A stretch of DNA of 64,000 nucleotides. It comes from Hyparrhenia diplandra (taxonomy: Eukaryota > Streptophyta > Magnoliopsida > Poales > Poaceae). The DNA is taken from the NCBI GenBank assembly GCA_015847255.1, contig JADLZK010008593.1, positions 352,779 to 416,778 of the forward strand. Reading direction: 5' to 3'. The notes beneath the pieces were generated by a model that worked only from the letters and a program-made list of their open reading frames with translations, ran no database searches and was not told where the DNA came from. The position numbers and the translations under genes were made by a program. Positions 48,168 through 60,251 of the stretch are shown in pieces; the first letter of the stretch is position 1, and each line of letters opens with the position of its first letter.

Positions 48168-49180
48168 GTACCATACACAATAAATCCAATATTACACTTT
48201 GTGCTATCTGTATGATTATTTCTATTTTTCACTACAGAAAAATAGACTATGAGTAAGATATTTGGGGCATTAGGGGAATGTGAGGGATGTATTTTTCTTC
48301 AAAATTTACATGTTATCTAGGTTGTTCCCAGCTTTCGTAATCTGGGCATCTAACTTCCTTGAACTTTAAAATAGGCTTGTGGGCTCATTTTTTTTTCCCT
48401 AATCCTAAGAATGATGCCATGAAAAGGCAGTGTTCAGCCCATTCGCTTGGTTGGAGGCAATGGGTACCATTCTCAGCCTTGGATTGCACATTGTCTTTTT
48501 CCAGCTGCCTTCCAAATTTTACCCCAACACAAGCCTTTGTTCAACTTGAAGCCCTAAATTTCAAATTACCAATGTGTGAGATTTACACACGAAATGCCTG
48601 TGCATGAAATTCGAGTTATCATCTGTAGAAAACTAGATCTACTTAGGAGGAGCTCATAGGTATCTCAATTCTCCTTGATGAGGACTGGTTTAGGTGTGGA
48701 TCCATGTCATCAGAACTTTGATAGACTCAAGTCCTACATCCAAGTCATGATTTCATAGGTTGTCTGGACTCTGGATTGAGTGGACACTGAACTGATGGGA
48801 GAAAATGAGGTTGTTGTAAATGTCCATGGAACTGCAATTTTGTGGACTCTGTGAACAGGTTATGTCCGTCAAGGGTAAGTGATTGCCCTGATTCCACCGC
48901 GTCAAAGGGGCATGAAGTACACGTTGCCTCCAGAGGCGGATCAAGAATTGCAAAGCATTGATGTCACTACCATTGGTGTCATGTCTATGCATATCATTGC
49001 CTTTTATGGGTACAATATCTTCCCATTAATTTTATATAAGCCGTTGCCGTCAGGTGGCAGCAAGACTCTGAATTAAGCCCACATCCCTAACATCCTCCCA
49101 GGATTTGAAGTAACTTCCTTAGTACTCTGTGTGCCTAGTTAAGAGAAAATATTAAAGTTGTTTGTATCTAAATCTTTACT
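48168..49180. other. No exon recognised after MED15-like copy A
   Basis: Unique AT-rich sequence between the copy A donor and the block shared with copy D. Open frames are short and unsupported. Confidence 0.5.
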
Positions 49181-49340
49181 GTTCATTCACTGTCACTGTA
49201 TCTCTATAAGGATTAATTTATTATCGCTAATTTCATGGACTATCACAATTAAATGTTATTTGATGGTGTGTGTAAAGTGATGCATATGGAGTCATGGACT
49301 GTAAATGGTTATACACAGCCAACAATTTTCCTTGGTGGAT

Positions 49341-49690
49341 AATGGTGCCAGCAGGTAGTAGCAGCAAAGGGAAGAAGCAAAAAGAAGTTGAGATGCCATT
49401 TCTGCAAAAAAAGGTGGCCATTTTAAGAAGGATTGCTTGCAGAGAAAGATATGGTTTGACAAAAAGGTGTATACACTATTTTTTCTGCATGCTTTGAAGT
49501 TGGAATCTACTCATTATAGGTCCTAGTAATGCCTACTCGTTAGATTCTAGATTCTAGTGCTATTACTCATGTGTCAAATGTTATGCTTATGCAGGAGTTG
49601 CTTATGATCCAACCCATAATAAGCAGACTGAAGCACATGAGAATAAAAACGAAGGCACTATATTGAAGGAACCAGGACTTGCAGAGTAAA
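49341..49690 (+). pseudogene. Ty1/copia gag-protease fragment next to copy A
   Basis: A CCHC zinc knuckle (CHFCKK then GGHFKKDC) lies at 49391-49440, broken by an A7 run at 49406-49412, one base too many. A protease-like DS-SAITHV segment at about 49541-49580 contains a small duplication of AGATTCT. No LTR and no integrase or reverse transcriptase are seen. The same fragment recurs at 62855-63110, so it was copied with the MED15 segments. Confidence 0.65.
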
Positions 49691-50275
49691 CCTTGTATGT
49701 CTGTGCTTAGTACTAAACGAGTGTATGTATGCTTTCCAATGTGGTAGAAGCCTTGTGTTTATGAGACATGTAATAAGTTTTAACTTTTAAGGTTAAGCAT
49801 GCAGACGAGAGAATGCATATTATTATGGTCCCGGTACTTCAATTGATCTCTTATGCCATTTCAACCTGCACACAATGATATGCTTTCTTCATACATACAT
49901 GCCCTGAATTAATTTAAACTTTAACCAACATACAGAAAAGGAGTAACAAAAATTTAAGGGTCGATCCCTTCATTCTATTGGTAATACTGTTCCAAATTCA
50001 AACATTGTATATCAGGAAGCACCGGTCCTGGACAAATCAACTTGTGCACAGTGCACTATCTAGAAGTTTGAGACGATTAAATTTCCTAGGAATCTACTCA
50101 ATATTGCATCTCAGTCTGTTCAATACCCTGCAGGTATATCAGACTGACTACCACTTCCACTAAAACTGTTGTTTTGTCTCTTCCTTCTCTGTCAAAGGGA
50201 ACTGAACAAACGTAACGTAGCTTCAGTCCCAGAACCTGAGGATGCACAAACCACACTTTGAGCACAACAAAGCTG

Positions 50276-53200
50276 CTAGCATGGAAAGTTCGACTGCTCT
50301 TGAACTTCACCAACTGTAGAGACAAACAGATCAGGTCTTGTACAATTAGCATACAAGCCAGTAATCACAAGGTTACACAGCACGCGTACCAGGAAGTTCT
50401 ACTGCAAAGTTAGCTTGAGCATCGGCAGCCGAGTTATATTCCTGCTTAAAACAAACGAGGCAACATGTGTATCAGGGGTATCATGATTTAGCTACCAGAC
50501 ATTTTTTTCCTCCTTTTTTTATTTTATTTTTTGATAGAGAGGGACTTTCTGACCAACATTGAATCCACTTTAGGGCTCGTTAGGTTCCCTGGGAACGATT
50601 CCCAGCCGGGATGATTGGCTAATTTGTATAACGTTGGATCAGCCAGAATGGTTCCTACGCTCATTCTAGGCTAACCGAATGAGCCCTTAATGGGACTCTT
50701 GCAGAAAGTTATGTTTTACTGAAGGGGCTTTCAGATGGCTGATGAAAAGCGCTAGAGCTAAAAATGACTTTATCTTGAGCAGAAAGGTCTTATCAATTCA
50801 TAGAGAACTTGACAATCTAAATGTTTATCAAATTGAAAAAAATGGATACGCATTAGACAGATAGAGGAAATTGCCCTAATAAATATGTTAATTAACACTT
50901 GAGTACTTGACTCTTAGGCAACCTTGCAATCATGAACTAGCCATGCAGCGATTTTGTGTGTCACTTTTCACTACTTCAACTCCAAACAATAATACTGCCA
51001 TGCTAATGCGCACGAAATAGTTGTTATGCAACACCCATGCAGTGCCCAAATGGATTTTTTTTTCTCAAGCACGCACGAAAGTTGTGTATTGTTATATTAG
51101 TATAGCCATATAGGAGTCTAAGAAGACTCGTACAAGTGATTCCAGGTTATGCCACTTTTTTTTTTTTTTTTTTTTTTGGGGGAGTTTCTGCCATGTGGTA
51201 TCTTTTGAGAATTGATTATATGTGATGTCAACATAAAACCTTGCATGGCCAGCTATAATGGTGCCAGTAGAATGTAATATAGCGCACTACATGAACATGG
51301 CAAACTGCATAGCTGGCTGGTCTAAGAGAAAACTGAACAAGGTCAGAAGACAGTAAAGAAGTGATACCTACCCTCAAAACATGCCTGATTTGAAATAAAT
51401 GAAATGTTCCCTTTATTTCCTTAACTTTCTTGCACAAGACAGCCATATTATCATTCTTAGTACGCCAGAGATCTTGGACCTGCCACAGAAAGCACAATGT
51501 CTTTTGTCAAGAAAAAAGAACATTACTACAATTTCCAGCTGCTCGAGAATCTCATCTGAAAGCTCTACAAACTAGGTATCACAACATTTTTATGAAAAAA
51601 TAAGTTTTGTCAGATTTTTGTATGCCGAGATTGAGATAAAGTTATTATAAAACAAAAAATTGTATGGCCAAATTGCATTTGAGGTAACAAATGAGCCTGC
51701 ATAAGAACTGTTTGAGTTTCCCATTCCTCCACAAATTTATTACCTTAGTGGAATGTGAAGAGTCGGAATGAAATGCACTTGCACAGTGCTAAATCTCTAT
51801 TGATAGTTCAGTGGAACAAAGAACATATAAGCTACAAAATAACAAAACTATCACCACTGACCTGGTTACAAACAAGCTTAGAATCACCTTGAGCACGAAT
51901 ATACTTGAACCCTTTCTTGGCCGCATATGTTAGCCCTAGGATCAATGCACGATATTCAGCAGCGTTGTTGGTTGCAATACCCAGGCCCTCACGTAGTTGA
52001 GCAATCTTCAGTAAAGACCATAACACAGTAACCAGCTAGGTATGATAACTCAATATAAATAGAACACATCAGTTTAGCTACCAGTTGGCTACATACCACA
52101 GAACCATCTATCCGCCTTATTATTGCTCCAGCACCAGCTTTCCCTGGATTGCCTTTAGATGCACCATCAAATTCAAGAATACAAGAGAGCTGCAAAAAGG
52201 TCAAAACTGCTGATGAGCACAGGTTCATATATCATCACACAAAGATAAGATGAAAACATACATGCTAATAACAAACTATAACTTCAGAAACGAGTCAATA
52301 AACAATGCAGAGTGCAGATTGCATATTCATACTCACATGACTATTAGGTAATTCCTGCTCATCAACTTTGGGCTGCTTCTTTGATGGTCCGGTTTCCTTG
52401 AGAAAATAATTTTTTGGTGCGAGTAAATGAGATATATAGAGGCCACTTTTGAATGGAAAACGGATCACTTATTCACATTTGTAGTGACAAAGGAAACACT
52501 ACTCACAATCTCGTGTGACCTTTTCAATGTAGAGGACGCAGCTCCATCAGGTTGCTGAAACCACAAGTTGCACAGTGAGCATCCCATGAGATGTTACAGA
52601 AAAAGTCAGGTAGTATAAAACTGAATATGACGTCCAGAAATAATCACCAATCTGATCCAACTAGTACATACGATGCAACCGTAATTACATAAAAGCAAGC
52701 AAACTTTGGTGGAGGCTAACATTGTAGAATGTTCACAAAGCATGGCTCTGACTCTGAAGCAGCAGGAACTTACAAGCAGTCACAAAGCATTGTTTGCGTT
52801 ACCTGGAAAGGGCAGGGAACTAGATCGTCGAACAATTCATCTCGCGCATCTGCTGCGTCAATGGCGTAGAGGGCGTTCCTTAACCCCCGCGCCGCGAGGT
52901 ATTCCTCGGTGTCTTTACTCAGAGAGTAACCTTTGAAGACAGTGACAGAAGGGTCGCGAACCTAGCGGCGGCGGCAGCGGCAGCAGCAGGGGCATGGTCA
53001 GCGACAGCAAGCTAGAAAGCAACGAAAGGAAAGGAAAGTCACGGGAAGTCGAAGGCAGATACCGAATTGCCGACTTGAGCTTGGCATTCGCTGAGGGTCT
53101 TGTAGATGCCGATGACGTCCCCTTGCGGACGACGTAGAAGGGTTCGCCGGCGGGAGCCGAGTCCATTGGCGTCTTTGCGGCGGATCTCTTGGTGGAGCGC

Positions 53201-53364
53201 CGGGAGGAGGAGGAGGAGTAGGAGAAGCGCGTGGGCGGCTGTGGGAGTGGCGGCGGCGGCGGCACGGGAGGCCTGAGAGCCCAGACGAGGGGGTAGTGCC
53301 TCCTCCACGCGGCTCTGGAAATCAGCAACCCACAGTGGAAAGAAGAGCAACTCCGAATCACCAT
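50276..53364 (-). CDS. Plant RNase H with N-terminal hybrid-binding domain, nine exons, one frameshift
   Basis: Exons on the minus strand are 53364-53063, 52961-52803, 52554-52507, 52396-52337, 52189-52097, 52005-51862, 51479-51372, 50441-50390 and 50313-50276, all GT-AG and in phase. Exon 1 begins with an Arg/Ser/Pro-rich stretch that could be an organelle transit peptide. The RNase HI N-terminal domain follows (EPFYVVRKG, then DVIGIYKTLSECQAQVGNS). The catalytic domain carries FDGASKGNPG (Asp), NNAAEYRALILG (Glu), AQGDSKLVCNQV (Asp) and NSAADAQANFAV (Asp), the complete DEDD set. One base is missing at the C4 run 53119-53122 (minus strand: RKG to DVIG). Corrected length is 334 residues. The enzyme cuts RNA in RNA:DNA hybrids; nuclear, plastid or mitochondrial location is not settled. 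It lies between MED15-like copies A and B on the other strand. Confidence 0.93.
50573..50686. mobile_element. MITE with TTA target duplication in RNase H intron 8
   Basis: A 114-bp element with ends GGGCTCGTTAGGTT and AACCGAATGAGCCC (inverted, two mismatches) flanked by TTA at 50570-50572 and 50687-50689. It fits the PIF/Harbinger Tourist class. The same intron has a T run at about 51157-51177. Confidence 0.82.
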
Positions 53365-53586
53365 TAGCGAGGCGGAGGAGAAGACACAGAACGGTGGCTG
53401 AACGGCTTACCAACCGCCGCCGCGCAGGAGCACGCAGGCAGGTCGCAGGTGCTCCCCTTCCTTCCCCAGTGGAGACGGGCAGACGGCGGCGATGGCGACG
53501 AAGATAGAGTGGGCCAGGCTGGGCAGACTATTGGGATGGATTCTCTTCTAAGCCCACTATAAGTGATGGGCCTTTTCTGTAAGAGA

Positions 53587-55050
53587 ATGAATATCCAAAG
53601 CCCATAAAAAAGATAATATCGGGGGTCAATGCTGAGTCGCCGTCGGCGTGGCTCCTGACTCGTGTTGGTGGCTTTGACTTCTTCGCCCCTCTTCTTCGTT
53701 TTCAATTCCCTTCCCTTTCTTGGGTCCCTTTCTTGGTCGCTCCTCCGCGAGTCCGCCGCCTCCTGCACGGCATTTTCTCGCTACAATTGATTTCGTCGCT
53801 GCCTCCTCGGTTGCTCCTCTCCACGACCAGCAGATCGATCGAAGGCAGCAATCAAATCCATCGTAAGACTATACATCTTTAAACCTAATTTAATTATCAA
53901 AATCACTAGTAGAAATATAAGAGACATTAATGTGCATTTGAGTTTTGTTTTTAAGGCATGGGATTAGAATGTCAATGCTTGATTTTTTTCTTCAAATGTT
54001 ATTTGTCTTCAGTGAAGGGTGGGCATGACACAGCAGCAGACAACTGACTGTCTCCACTTATGTCAACCTCCTTGCAAAATAAGCAAGGGTAAAACTATCT
54101 AAAAAAAGACCCTCACCTTGTGTGGGAGCTTTTAGCATTTGGTATGTGGTATGCCCCAGTACATGGTGAAAACTCGTGAAGTGAGACTGTTTATTTCTGC
54201 CAACTACTTATTAGTTCATCTATATGCTGCCATTATAATGTGTCCATTTTAGCCGGCTTAGTTCAACCATATGTATGTATGTGCATTAGTGGTCCACAAA
54301 TTCCATGCCACTTTTTCCACTAGTACACTATTTATGTACATGTACTGGAGTTTCTGATTTACTGGGCTAATTAAATGGTAATCAAACACATTTTCAGTAT
54401 ATCTCTCAATGTGTAACATCTTGCATTATATATGTAGAATGGAGACTCTGAAGAAGCATTTTCTATTATCAGTGCCAGAAGGGCTGAGTGAGATTCACAA
54501 CATTGCTGTGTGATTTGAAGAGAAAATCTATACTGCAGCCATCAACCAGGTATATTGAACCTTAACTCTACTAAGCTCCCATATGGAGTCAGAATATATG
54601 TTTACTAGTCATGGGGAAGGTCAATCATATAAAACTTTGATCTATGAATATTCTGAAAGGCTTTTAGGTCAAATTTAGATGCCTTTAGCATCTTTTGATC
54701 ATGCTAACATACCTAATGGGTAATGCATGGATACTGTGCTAATAACATGAGGAGGTGTGATTCCAAAATATCATGGGCCCATGCCGCTTGCACATGTAAA
54801 CTGTATTAATGCAAAACAGCTACTTAACCCCTTTTATTTCTTATAACACAGTCTGATTATTTGCAGAAGATTTCTCTGAAAATGGTCTCCATGGAAAGTC
54901 AGACAAAGACACAACAGAACCCCCCTGGTCCAGGTAATATACTGAAATGCAACATTACACTTATTTTGTGCTATCAATGTATTTGCTTCTAAAAAAAGTG
55001 ACCACATGCAAGATATTTGGGCAATAAGTAAGTTTTCCACGTTAAGGGCT
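53587..55050 (+). repeat. Duplicated block B, collinear with block C (55540-57500)
   Basis: Shared landmarks in order: GAATATCCAAA.CCCAT, AGATAATATCGGG, GATCGATCGAAG, CATCTTTAAACC, TACACTATTTATGTACATGT and the KIX exons. Copy B lacks the first MED15 exon and part of the first intron: its GATCGATCGAAG leader runs straight into intron sequence near 53862. Confidence 0.8.
54438..54933 (+). pseudogene. MED15-like KIX exons, copy B (pseudogene)
   Basis: Two exons can be read. 54438-54549 holds METLKKHFLLSVPEGLSE.. and 54852-54933 holds SDYLQKISLKMVSMESQ. Both keep the donor and acceptor sites and the same exon lengths as copy C (112 and about 82 bases). The first carries an in-frame TGA at 54513-54515, where copy C has CGA (Arg), a typical CpG transition. 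No exon 1 is found upstream and no later MED15 exon before block C, so it is a dead partial copy. Confidence 0.85.
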
Positions 55051-55079
55051 ACTTTGGAAACTCAAACCCCTTAGAATCC

Positions 55080-55540
55080 ATGACTTTTCCAGGGTGAGAA
55101 ATCCATGGGGATATCATTTGAACAGCCATCTAGTTATTGATGGAGGCTTTCGGGTGTGCTATACGGGTGTGCCTTCCCCTTCTTCCAGATTAGGCCTAAA
55201 GAGGGTTTACTTCTCTACTCTCACTTGCAATGTCACACGCCAGCGTGGGCCGTGGCAACCGGCCCGGAGGAAACGGGCCAACAAGGGCCCGAGAAGCCGG
55301 GCGCCAGCCGGGCCTCATGCCGCGTGCCCTAGGGCCAACAACCCGGCGTAGCTCCCGCCTCTCTCTCCTTCTCTCCTCTCTTAAGCCGCCGGCGCCTCTT
55401 GCCCCCAAACCCTAGCCGCACTCCTGCCCGCCCTAGCGCCGCCCGCCCGAGCTCGCCGCCGGTAGCTCTGGTCGTCACACCTATTACGTGATACCTAATA
55501 TGTTTGTATCTGCATCTTCACTTGCTACCTAATATGTTTG
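55080..55540. other. Spacer between MED15-like blocks B and C
   Basis: GC-rich sequence of unknown origin (about 55230-55470), with no counterpart seen in the other copies. Open frames on both strands match nothing, so it may be a small insertion or part of a captured gene. Confidence 0.4.
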
Positions 55541-56270
55541 AATATCCAAATCCCATGAAATCAGATAATATCGGGTCAATGCTAAATCGTGGCATCAGGC
55601 CTGGCGTGTTAGCTTTGACTTAGAGCTTTCTTTTTCATTTCCTTCTTGCCTTGGACGGCAGATCGATCGAAGTCGCAATCGAATCTGAAAAAGAGCAAGA
55701 GGCGGCCGAGTCCAAAGCCATGGACGGCGCCGCTTAACCGGCACCCCACGCTGGGGGATGTCCCCTCGCCGCCATCGCCGACGACGCCGTAGCGTCGACC
55801 CTAACGTGGCTGCCCCCACCGGTGGTGACCGGGCGCACCCAGTTTCAGCCCGAGGAGCGCAACAGGATCGCCAATATGATGTATGTCCTCTCCATCTTCC
55901 TTCCCTTCCCCTGTGATGGGAATTATAAAGCTGTTCAATCTTTTTCCTTGAGACGTGCCATGTCGCAGCTTTTACAGTTTTACGATTGGATCGTTGGACA
56001 CTTGCTTTCCTCTGTACTTATTTGTACTTTTTTGGAAACAGACACATTCATGATTGCAGGGTTGTGTTTGCTCATCCATCCGTGCACTTGGACCTACCAA
56101 TTCGTCTACCTTTGTCTCTCTCGTTTGTTTCCCAACAGATTGCCCACTCGTTTGTCCGTGATATATGGTTCTATACAATGGCATTCATGCCATCCAATCC
56201 AGCATTCTTTATAAGATTATACATCTTTAAACCAAATTTAATTAACAAAATCATTAGTAGAAATAGAAAC

Positions 56271-56320
56271 TACTCCATCCGTCCAAATTATAGGTCATTC
56301 CAACTTTCTTGAAGAGTCGT
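56271..56320. mobile_element. Single Stowaway MITE arm
   Basis: CTACTCCATCCGTCCAAATT followed by ATAGGTCATT has the left end of a Stowaway element, but no inverted partner follows within several hundred bases. It is a truncated element in copy C intron 1. Confidence 0.45.
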
Positions 56321-58129
56321 GCAGACCCAGCAAGGGGCTGCTGCACCCTCTGTCTAACACTAACTCTTGCATATGCACATGTGACTAGTCAATTTTTTTT
56401 TTTTCTCAGCCACGAGAGGAGACATTATTGTGCATTTGTGTTTTTTAAGGTATGGGAGTAGAATGCGATTACTCATGACTAGATTTTTTTTTTCCAAATG
56501 TTCTTTATTGCAATAAGCAAGAGTAAACCATCTAAAACCCCACCATGTGTGGGAGTTTTTAGCATTGGGTTTGCGGTATGTCCCCAGTACATGGTGAAAA
56601 CTCATGAAGTGAGACAAAAACATAAATATGTCTTTCTTCCTACTGCTTATTAGTTCACCTACATGCCTACCATTCGAATGTGTCCATTTTACCCTAGAAG
56701 GCTTAGTTCAACCATATGTATGAGCATTAGTGGTCCACAAATTTAATGCCACTTTTGCCACTAGTACACTATTTATGTACATGTACTGGGGTTTCTGGTT
56801 TACTGGGCTAATTAAATGGTAATCAAACACATTTTTCAGTATATCTCTCAGTATATAACATCTTGCATTGTATATGTAGAATGGAGACTCTGAAGAAGCA
56901 TCTGCCAGTATCAGTGCCAGAGGGGCTGGGTGAGCTTCACAAAATTGCCATGCGATTTGAAGAGAAAATCTATACTGCAGCCATCAACCAGGTACATTTA
57001 ACCTAACTCTAGTATGCTCCTGTACAGAGTCAGAATGTTTAGTCATGGGGTAGATCAATGATATAAAAGTTTGATCTATGAATAATTTGAAAGGCTTTTA
57101 GGTCAACTTTAGATGCTATTAGCATCTTTTTATCATGCTAACATACATGATGGGGCAATGCATGAATACTGTGCTAGTCATACTTTGGAGGTGTGGTACC
57201 AAAATATCATGCATCTTGCACATGTTAATTGTATTGATGCAAAACCACAAATTAAATCCTTCTATTTTGTATGACTCAGTCTGATTATTCGCGGAGGATT
57301 TCTTTGAAAATTCTGTCCATGGAAAGTCAGACAAATACACAACAGAACCCTGAAATGCTCAAGTGATTTCAAATCAAAATCCCCTGGTCCAGGTACCATA
57401 CACAGCACATGCAACATTACACTTATTTTTTGTGCTATCAATGTCAAAAAAAATGCCCACATGCAAGATATTTGGGTGATAAGTAAGTTTTCCACGTTAA
57501 GAGTGAAGGAATAAGTCTTGTGTTGTTGATATTTTGGAGCTCCGTCTCCAGGATAAGTAGGATTAGTTAGTGCCTTGTCATGGCATCTCATCTAGTGCTT
57601 TAGCAGCTTATCTTCTACTTTAGTTGTTGCTCTAGTTTATGCTTTAGCTGGTAGCTTTAGATGTAAGCAAGACAACTTATAATGTAACACACCCAGCTGG
57701 TTCAGGCATAGCAATAGATATCTGAAAAATCACAAACCTGTGTGCGAACAATTGGTATCTAGAGCCTAGGTTTTCCCTTGTGTGGTGCCATGTCCGCCCG
57801 ATCCACCACCTCCAGCCAGCGAAGCTTGTGCCGCCGCCACCAATGGGCGCTGTGGTAAACCCCCGACGCACGCATCACTGCTGCAGAGGCGGCGGCTGCG
57901 CTGGTGGTCGAGACAGCCAGGCAGGCTGTGGCCGTGGCCTAGGCATTTTTAGCCGCCAAACCATACAAGGGTGACATGGCAGCCAGGCAGTGGCTGCACA
58001 TACTTCAATAACCTTTGATTGATAAGCTTAAACGATATTATCTCCTAAACCATATTACTAATTTGCGTTTTGTTTGCATCATAATATTTTTTATCGATTT
58101 TATCTACAAAACAAGATCCATGTTGACTA

Positions 58130-58277
58130 CTCCCTCCATTTCAAATTATAAGATGTTTTGGCTTTTCTAGATTCATAGATTTTGCCATGTATTTAGATAT
58201 ACAATTTGTCTCGATGCATAGCAAAAAGCAATGTATCTAGAAATGTCAAAATGTCTTATAATTTTATATGGAGGGAG
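58130..58277. mobile_element. Stowaway-type MITE in copy C intron 3
   Basis: A 148-bp element starting CTCCCTCCATTTCAAATTAT and ending with the inverted copy ATAATTTTATATGGAGGGAG, with TA at the left and TGTA at the right. The two arms (TTTGGCTTTTCTAGATTCAT / TGTATCTAGAAATGTCAAAA) pair. Confidence 0.85.
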
Positions 58278-58964
58278 TGTATTTTGATAATAAAAGCACT
58301 TAGTGATGAGTGAATCCTACACGTCAATACACACAATTGTATTGGCATGTTCAATAGCTTTGGTTTGGTCACCATTCAGACATGTCTAGTATGATGAGAT
58401 TTTGGCCATGCCCCTGATTTAGCTAGAGTCAAATTTCGGGTTCATCACCTAGGGTCACAATCCAAACCTTCAATTCATTGTTGTGAGTTCTTTCCACTAG
58501 TAGGCACAGAAATTTTTCCACTCGCTGCTTGCATCTTGTTCTATGCTGTACAAGGTTGCTACTTGATTGCTTGTTCATGGTGTTGGTTTAGTTTTGACAA
58601 CCTTGCTTTCTATGAAGCATCTGCAGATTCCACTGTTCAAACTGGTCTTCCAGGCACATGCGATTGGCAAGAGGAGTTATATCAAATGGTAAAAGCATGC
58701 TACAATCACATAGACATTATCGCTTCTAACTCACTTGCAAATTTGTAGATTGATATAAGATGTGATAACTGACTGACTGTATTGAAATGTTCGCATTTCC
58801 GCTTCCTGTTACCCCTAAATTCGTTTTGCTGCTTTTCTATTGGTCTGTTATTTTGCCAAACGCGACCCTCAGCGTTTTGACTTTTTTTTTAAGATAATTA
58901 AGTTGCAATTGAAATCAGGCCCCAAGTGTTGCAGGGACTTTTTTCTGTAGCAGAAGATGACAAA

Positions 58965-59197
58965 AGGTCGTGGTCTTTGGCGGGGGGCTCGAGGATTATC
59001 CCTCTTGGATGCCCTCACTCCGGGTGGTTAGCACCCTGCCTGTTTTGGCTGTGTTCAATCTGTCACAGGCGTTAGTTTTCATAGCAGCAACTGCTGCTGT
59101 AGAGTGTGTTGTTTGTGTTGTGTTGCATGGTTTCTTACCCTTTTTTATTATCTTCTTAATATAATGAAACGCAGTTCTCCTGCGTTTTTAGAAAAAA
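58965..59197 (+). mobile_element. 5'-truncated LINE 3' end in copy C intron 4
   Basis: Ends TTAATATAATGAAACGCAG..CTCCTGCG then A8, the usual 3' tail of plant L1-like LINEs. Only about 230 bp are left, mostly 3' untranslated sequence. Copy D has no equivalent insertion at this intron position. Confidence 0.6.
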
Positions 59198-60251
59198 AAT
59201 ATTTTAGAATTTCTGGTCAACCTTTAGTATCCTTTAGTATTTTGGCGGATCTGTGTTCATATGACCATATGTGGAGCAGATGGTGTATAGATGTACTAAG
59301 GTTACTATTTTCTTTGGGCAGTAAATTTTTTATCTTTAAGTTAATTGGTTTGATCTATAAAACACATGATCCTTCGGTTGACTTCATAGTTTTCCCTTTT
59401 TGTGCCAGATTCCATGCTTGTAATTGTAATGAATCGATCTTGTGTCATCCTTGTGACTTAATGGAAAGCCTTGTTATATTCAATTTTTACCTTCTGTGTA
59501 TTCATGAACATGTAACCTCGGCATCCAATTCATCGGTTTTTCGTCCATTTGTGCACAGATTAAGAGCTTAAAGGACCAATACTTTGTGGAATTGAATGTT
59601 TTGTACAATAAGATGGCCATCAAGATACAACATATTGACAACCACATGCCTTCTCAAAAGTCAGCAGAGCATTATGAAAAAGATGAAGAGCTTTAAACGA
59701 ATGTTGAGCGCCGCGTTGGATCTCCTGCAAGTTAACAAGAGCAGCATTCAACCAGGTTTTAGGTGGAAAATCCCTATTTATGAGAGGCAAATTCTCAGTA
59801 TGCTAAGTTCAGAAAGAAGGAAGCCTATGCAGGCACCTGGACTGCAAGCGTTTCAGCAATCTGGTGAGCAAGCTCCTAGCTCTAACATTTCGCCAATCTG
59901 AAGGCAATGTTTATGCTGGAAGAAAAGGCTTCTGATTGTTTAGACTAAAAATTTTGGAAATGACTACCATATATACATAGTTCTGGTGCAGTTATATTTA
60001 CGGTGGCTGCCATTTTTACTGAGTTGATTGTCAGCATTTTCCTTCACGAAATGTGGCTCTCATTTGTGTTTTGGTGTTGTTGTAAATGCTACTCTGCAAT
60101 GCTTCTTTGTACTCTATCTTTTTAGTTCATTGTTCTGACTCTTTCCACTAGTAGCACAGAAATGTTCCACTCTCTGCTTTGCATCTGACTCTATGTTGTA
60201 CAAGGTATTCACGGTGCTGATTGAGTTTTGACAACCTTGCTTTCTATGCAG

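Larger units (their letters stand above)
55720..59901 (+). pseudogene. MED15-like gene, copy C (most complete, damaged)
   Basis: Five exons are recognisable: 55720-55880 (GRTQFQPEERNRIANM), 56880-56991 (METLKKHLPVSVPEGLGELH, RFEEKIYTAAINQ), 57280 to about 57395 (SDYSRRISLKILSMESQTN), 58618-58688 (TVQTGLPGTCDWQEELYQM) and 59559-59901 (IKSLKDQYFVELNVLYNKM, MKSFKRMLSAALDLLQVNKS, RRKPM). These cover the KIX domain and the following conserved MED15 helical region. Damage: TAA at codon 6 after the ATG at 55720; about 31 extra bases near the end of exon 3, bringing a TGA; an extra A in the A5 run 59677-59681. Splice sites and most residues are kept, so either it died recently or some damage is base-call error. 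Full MED15 proteins are far longer and Gln-rich; the rest is absent here. Confidence 0.82.
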
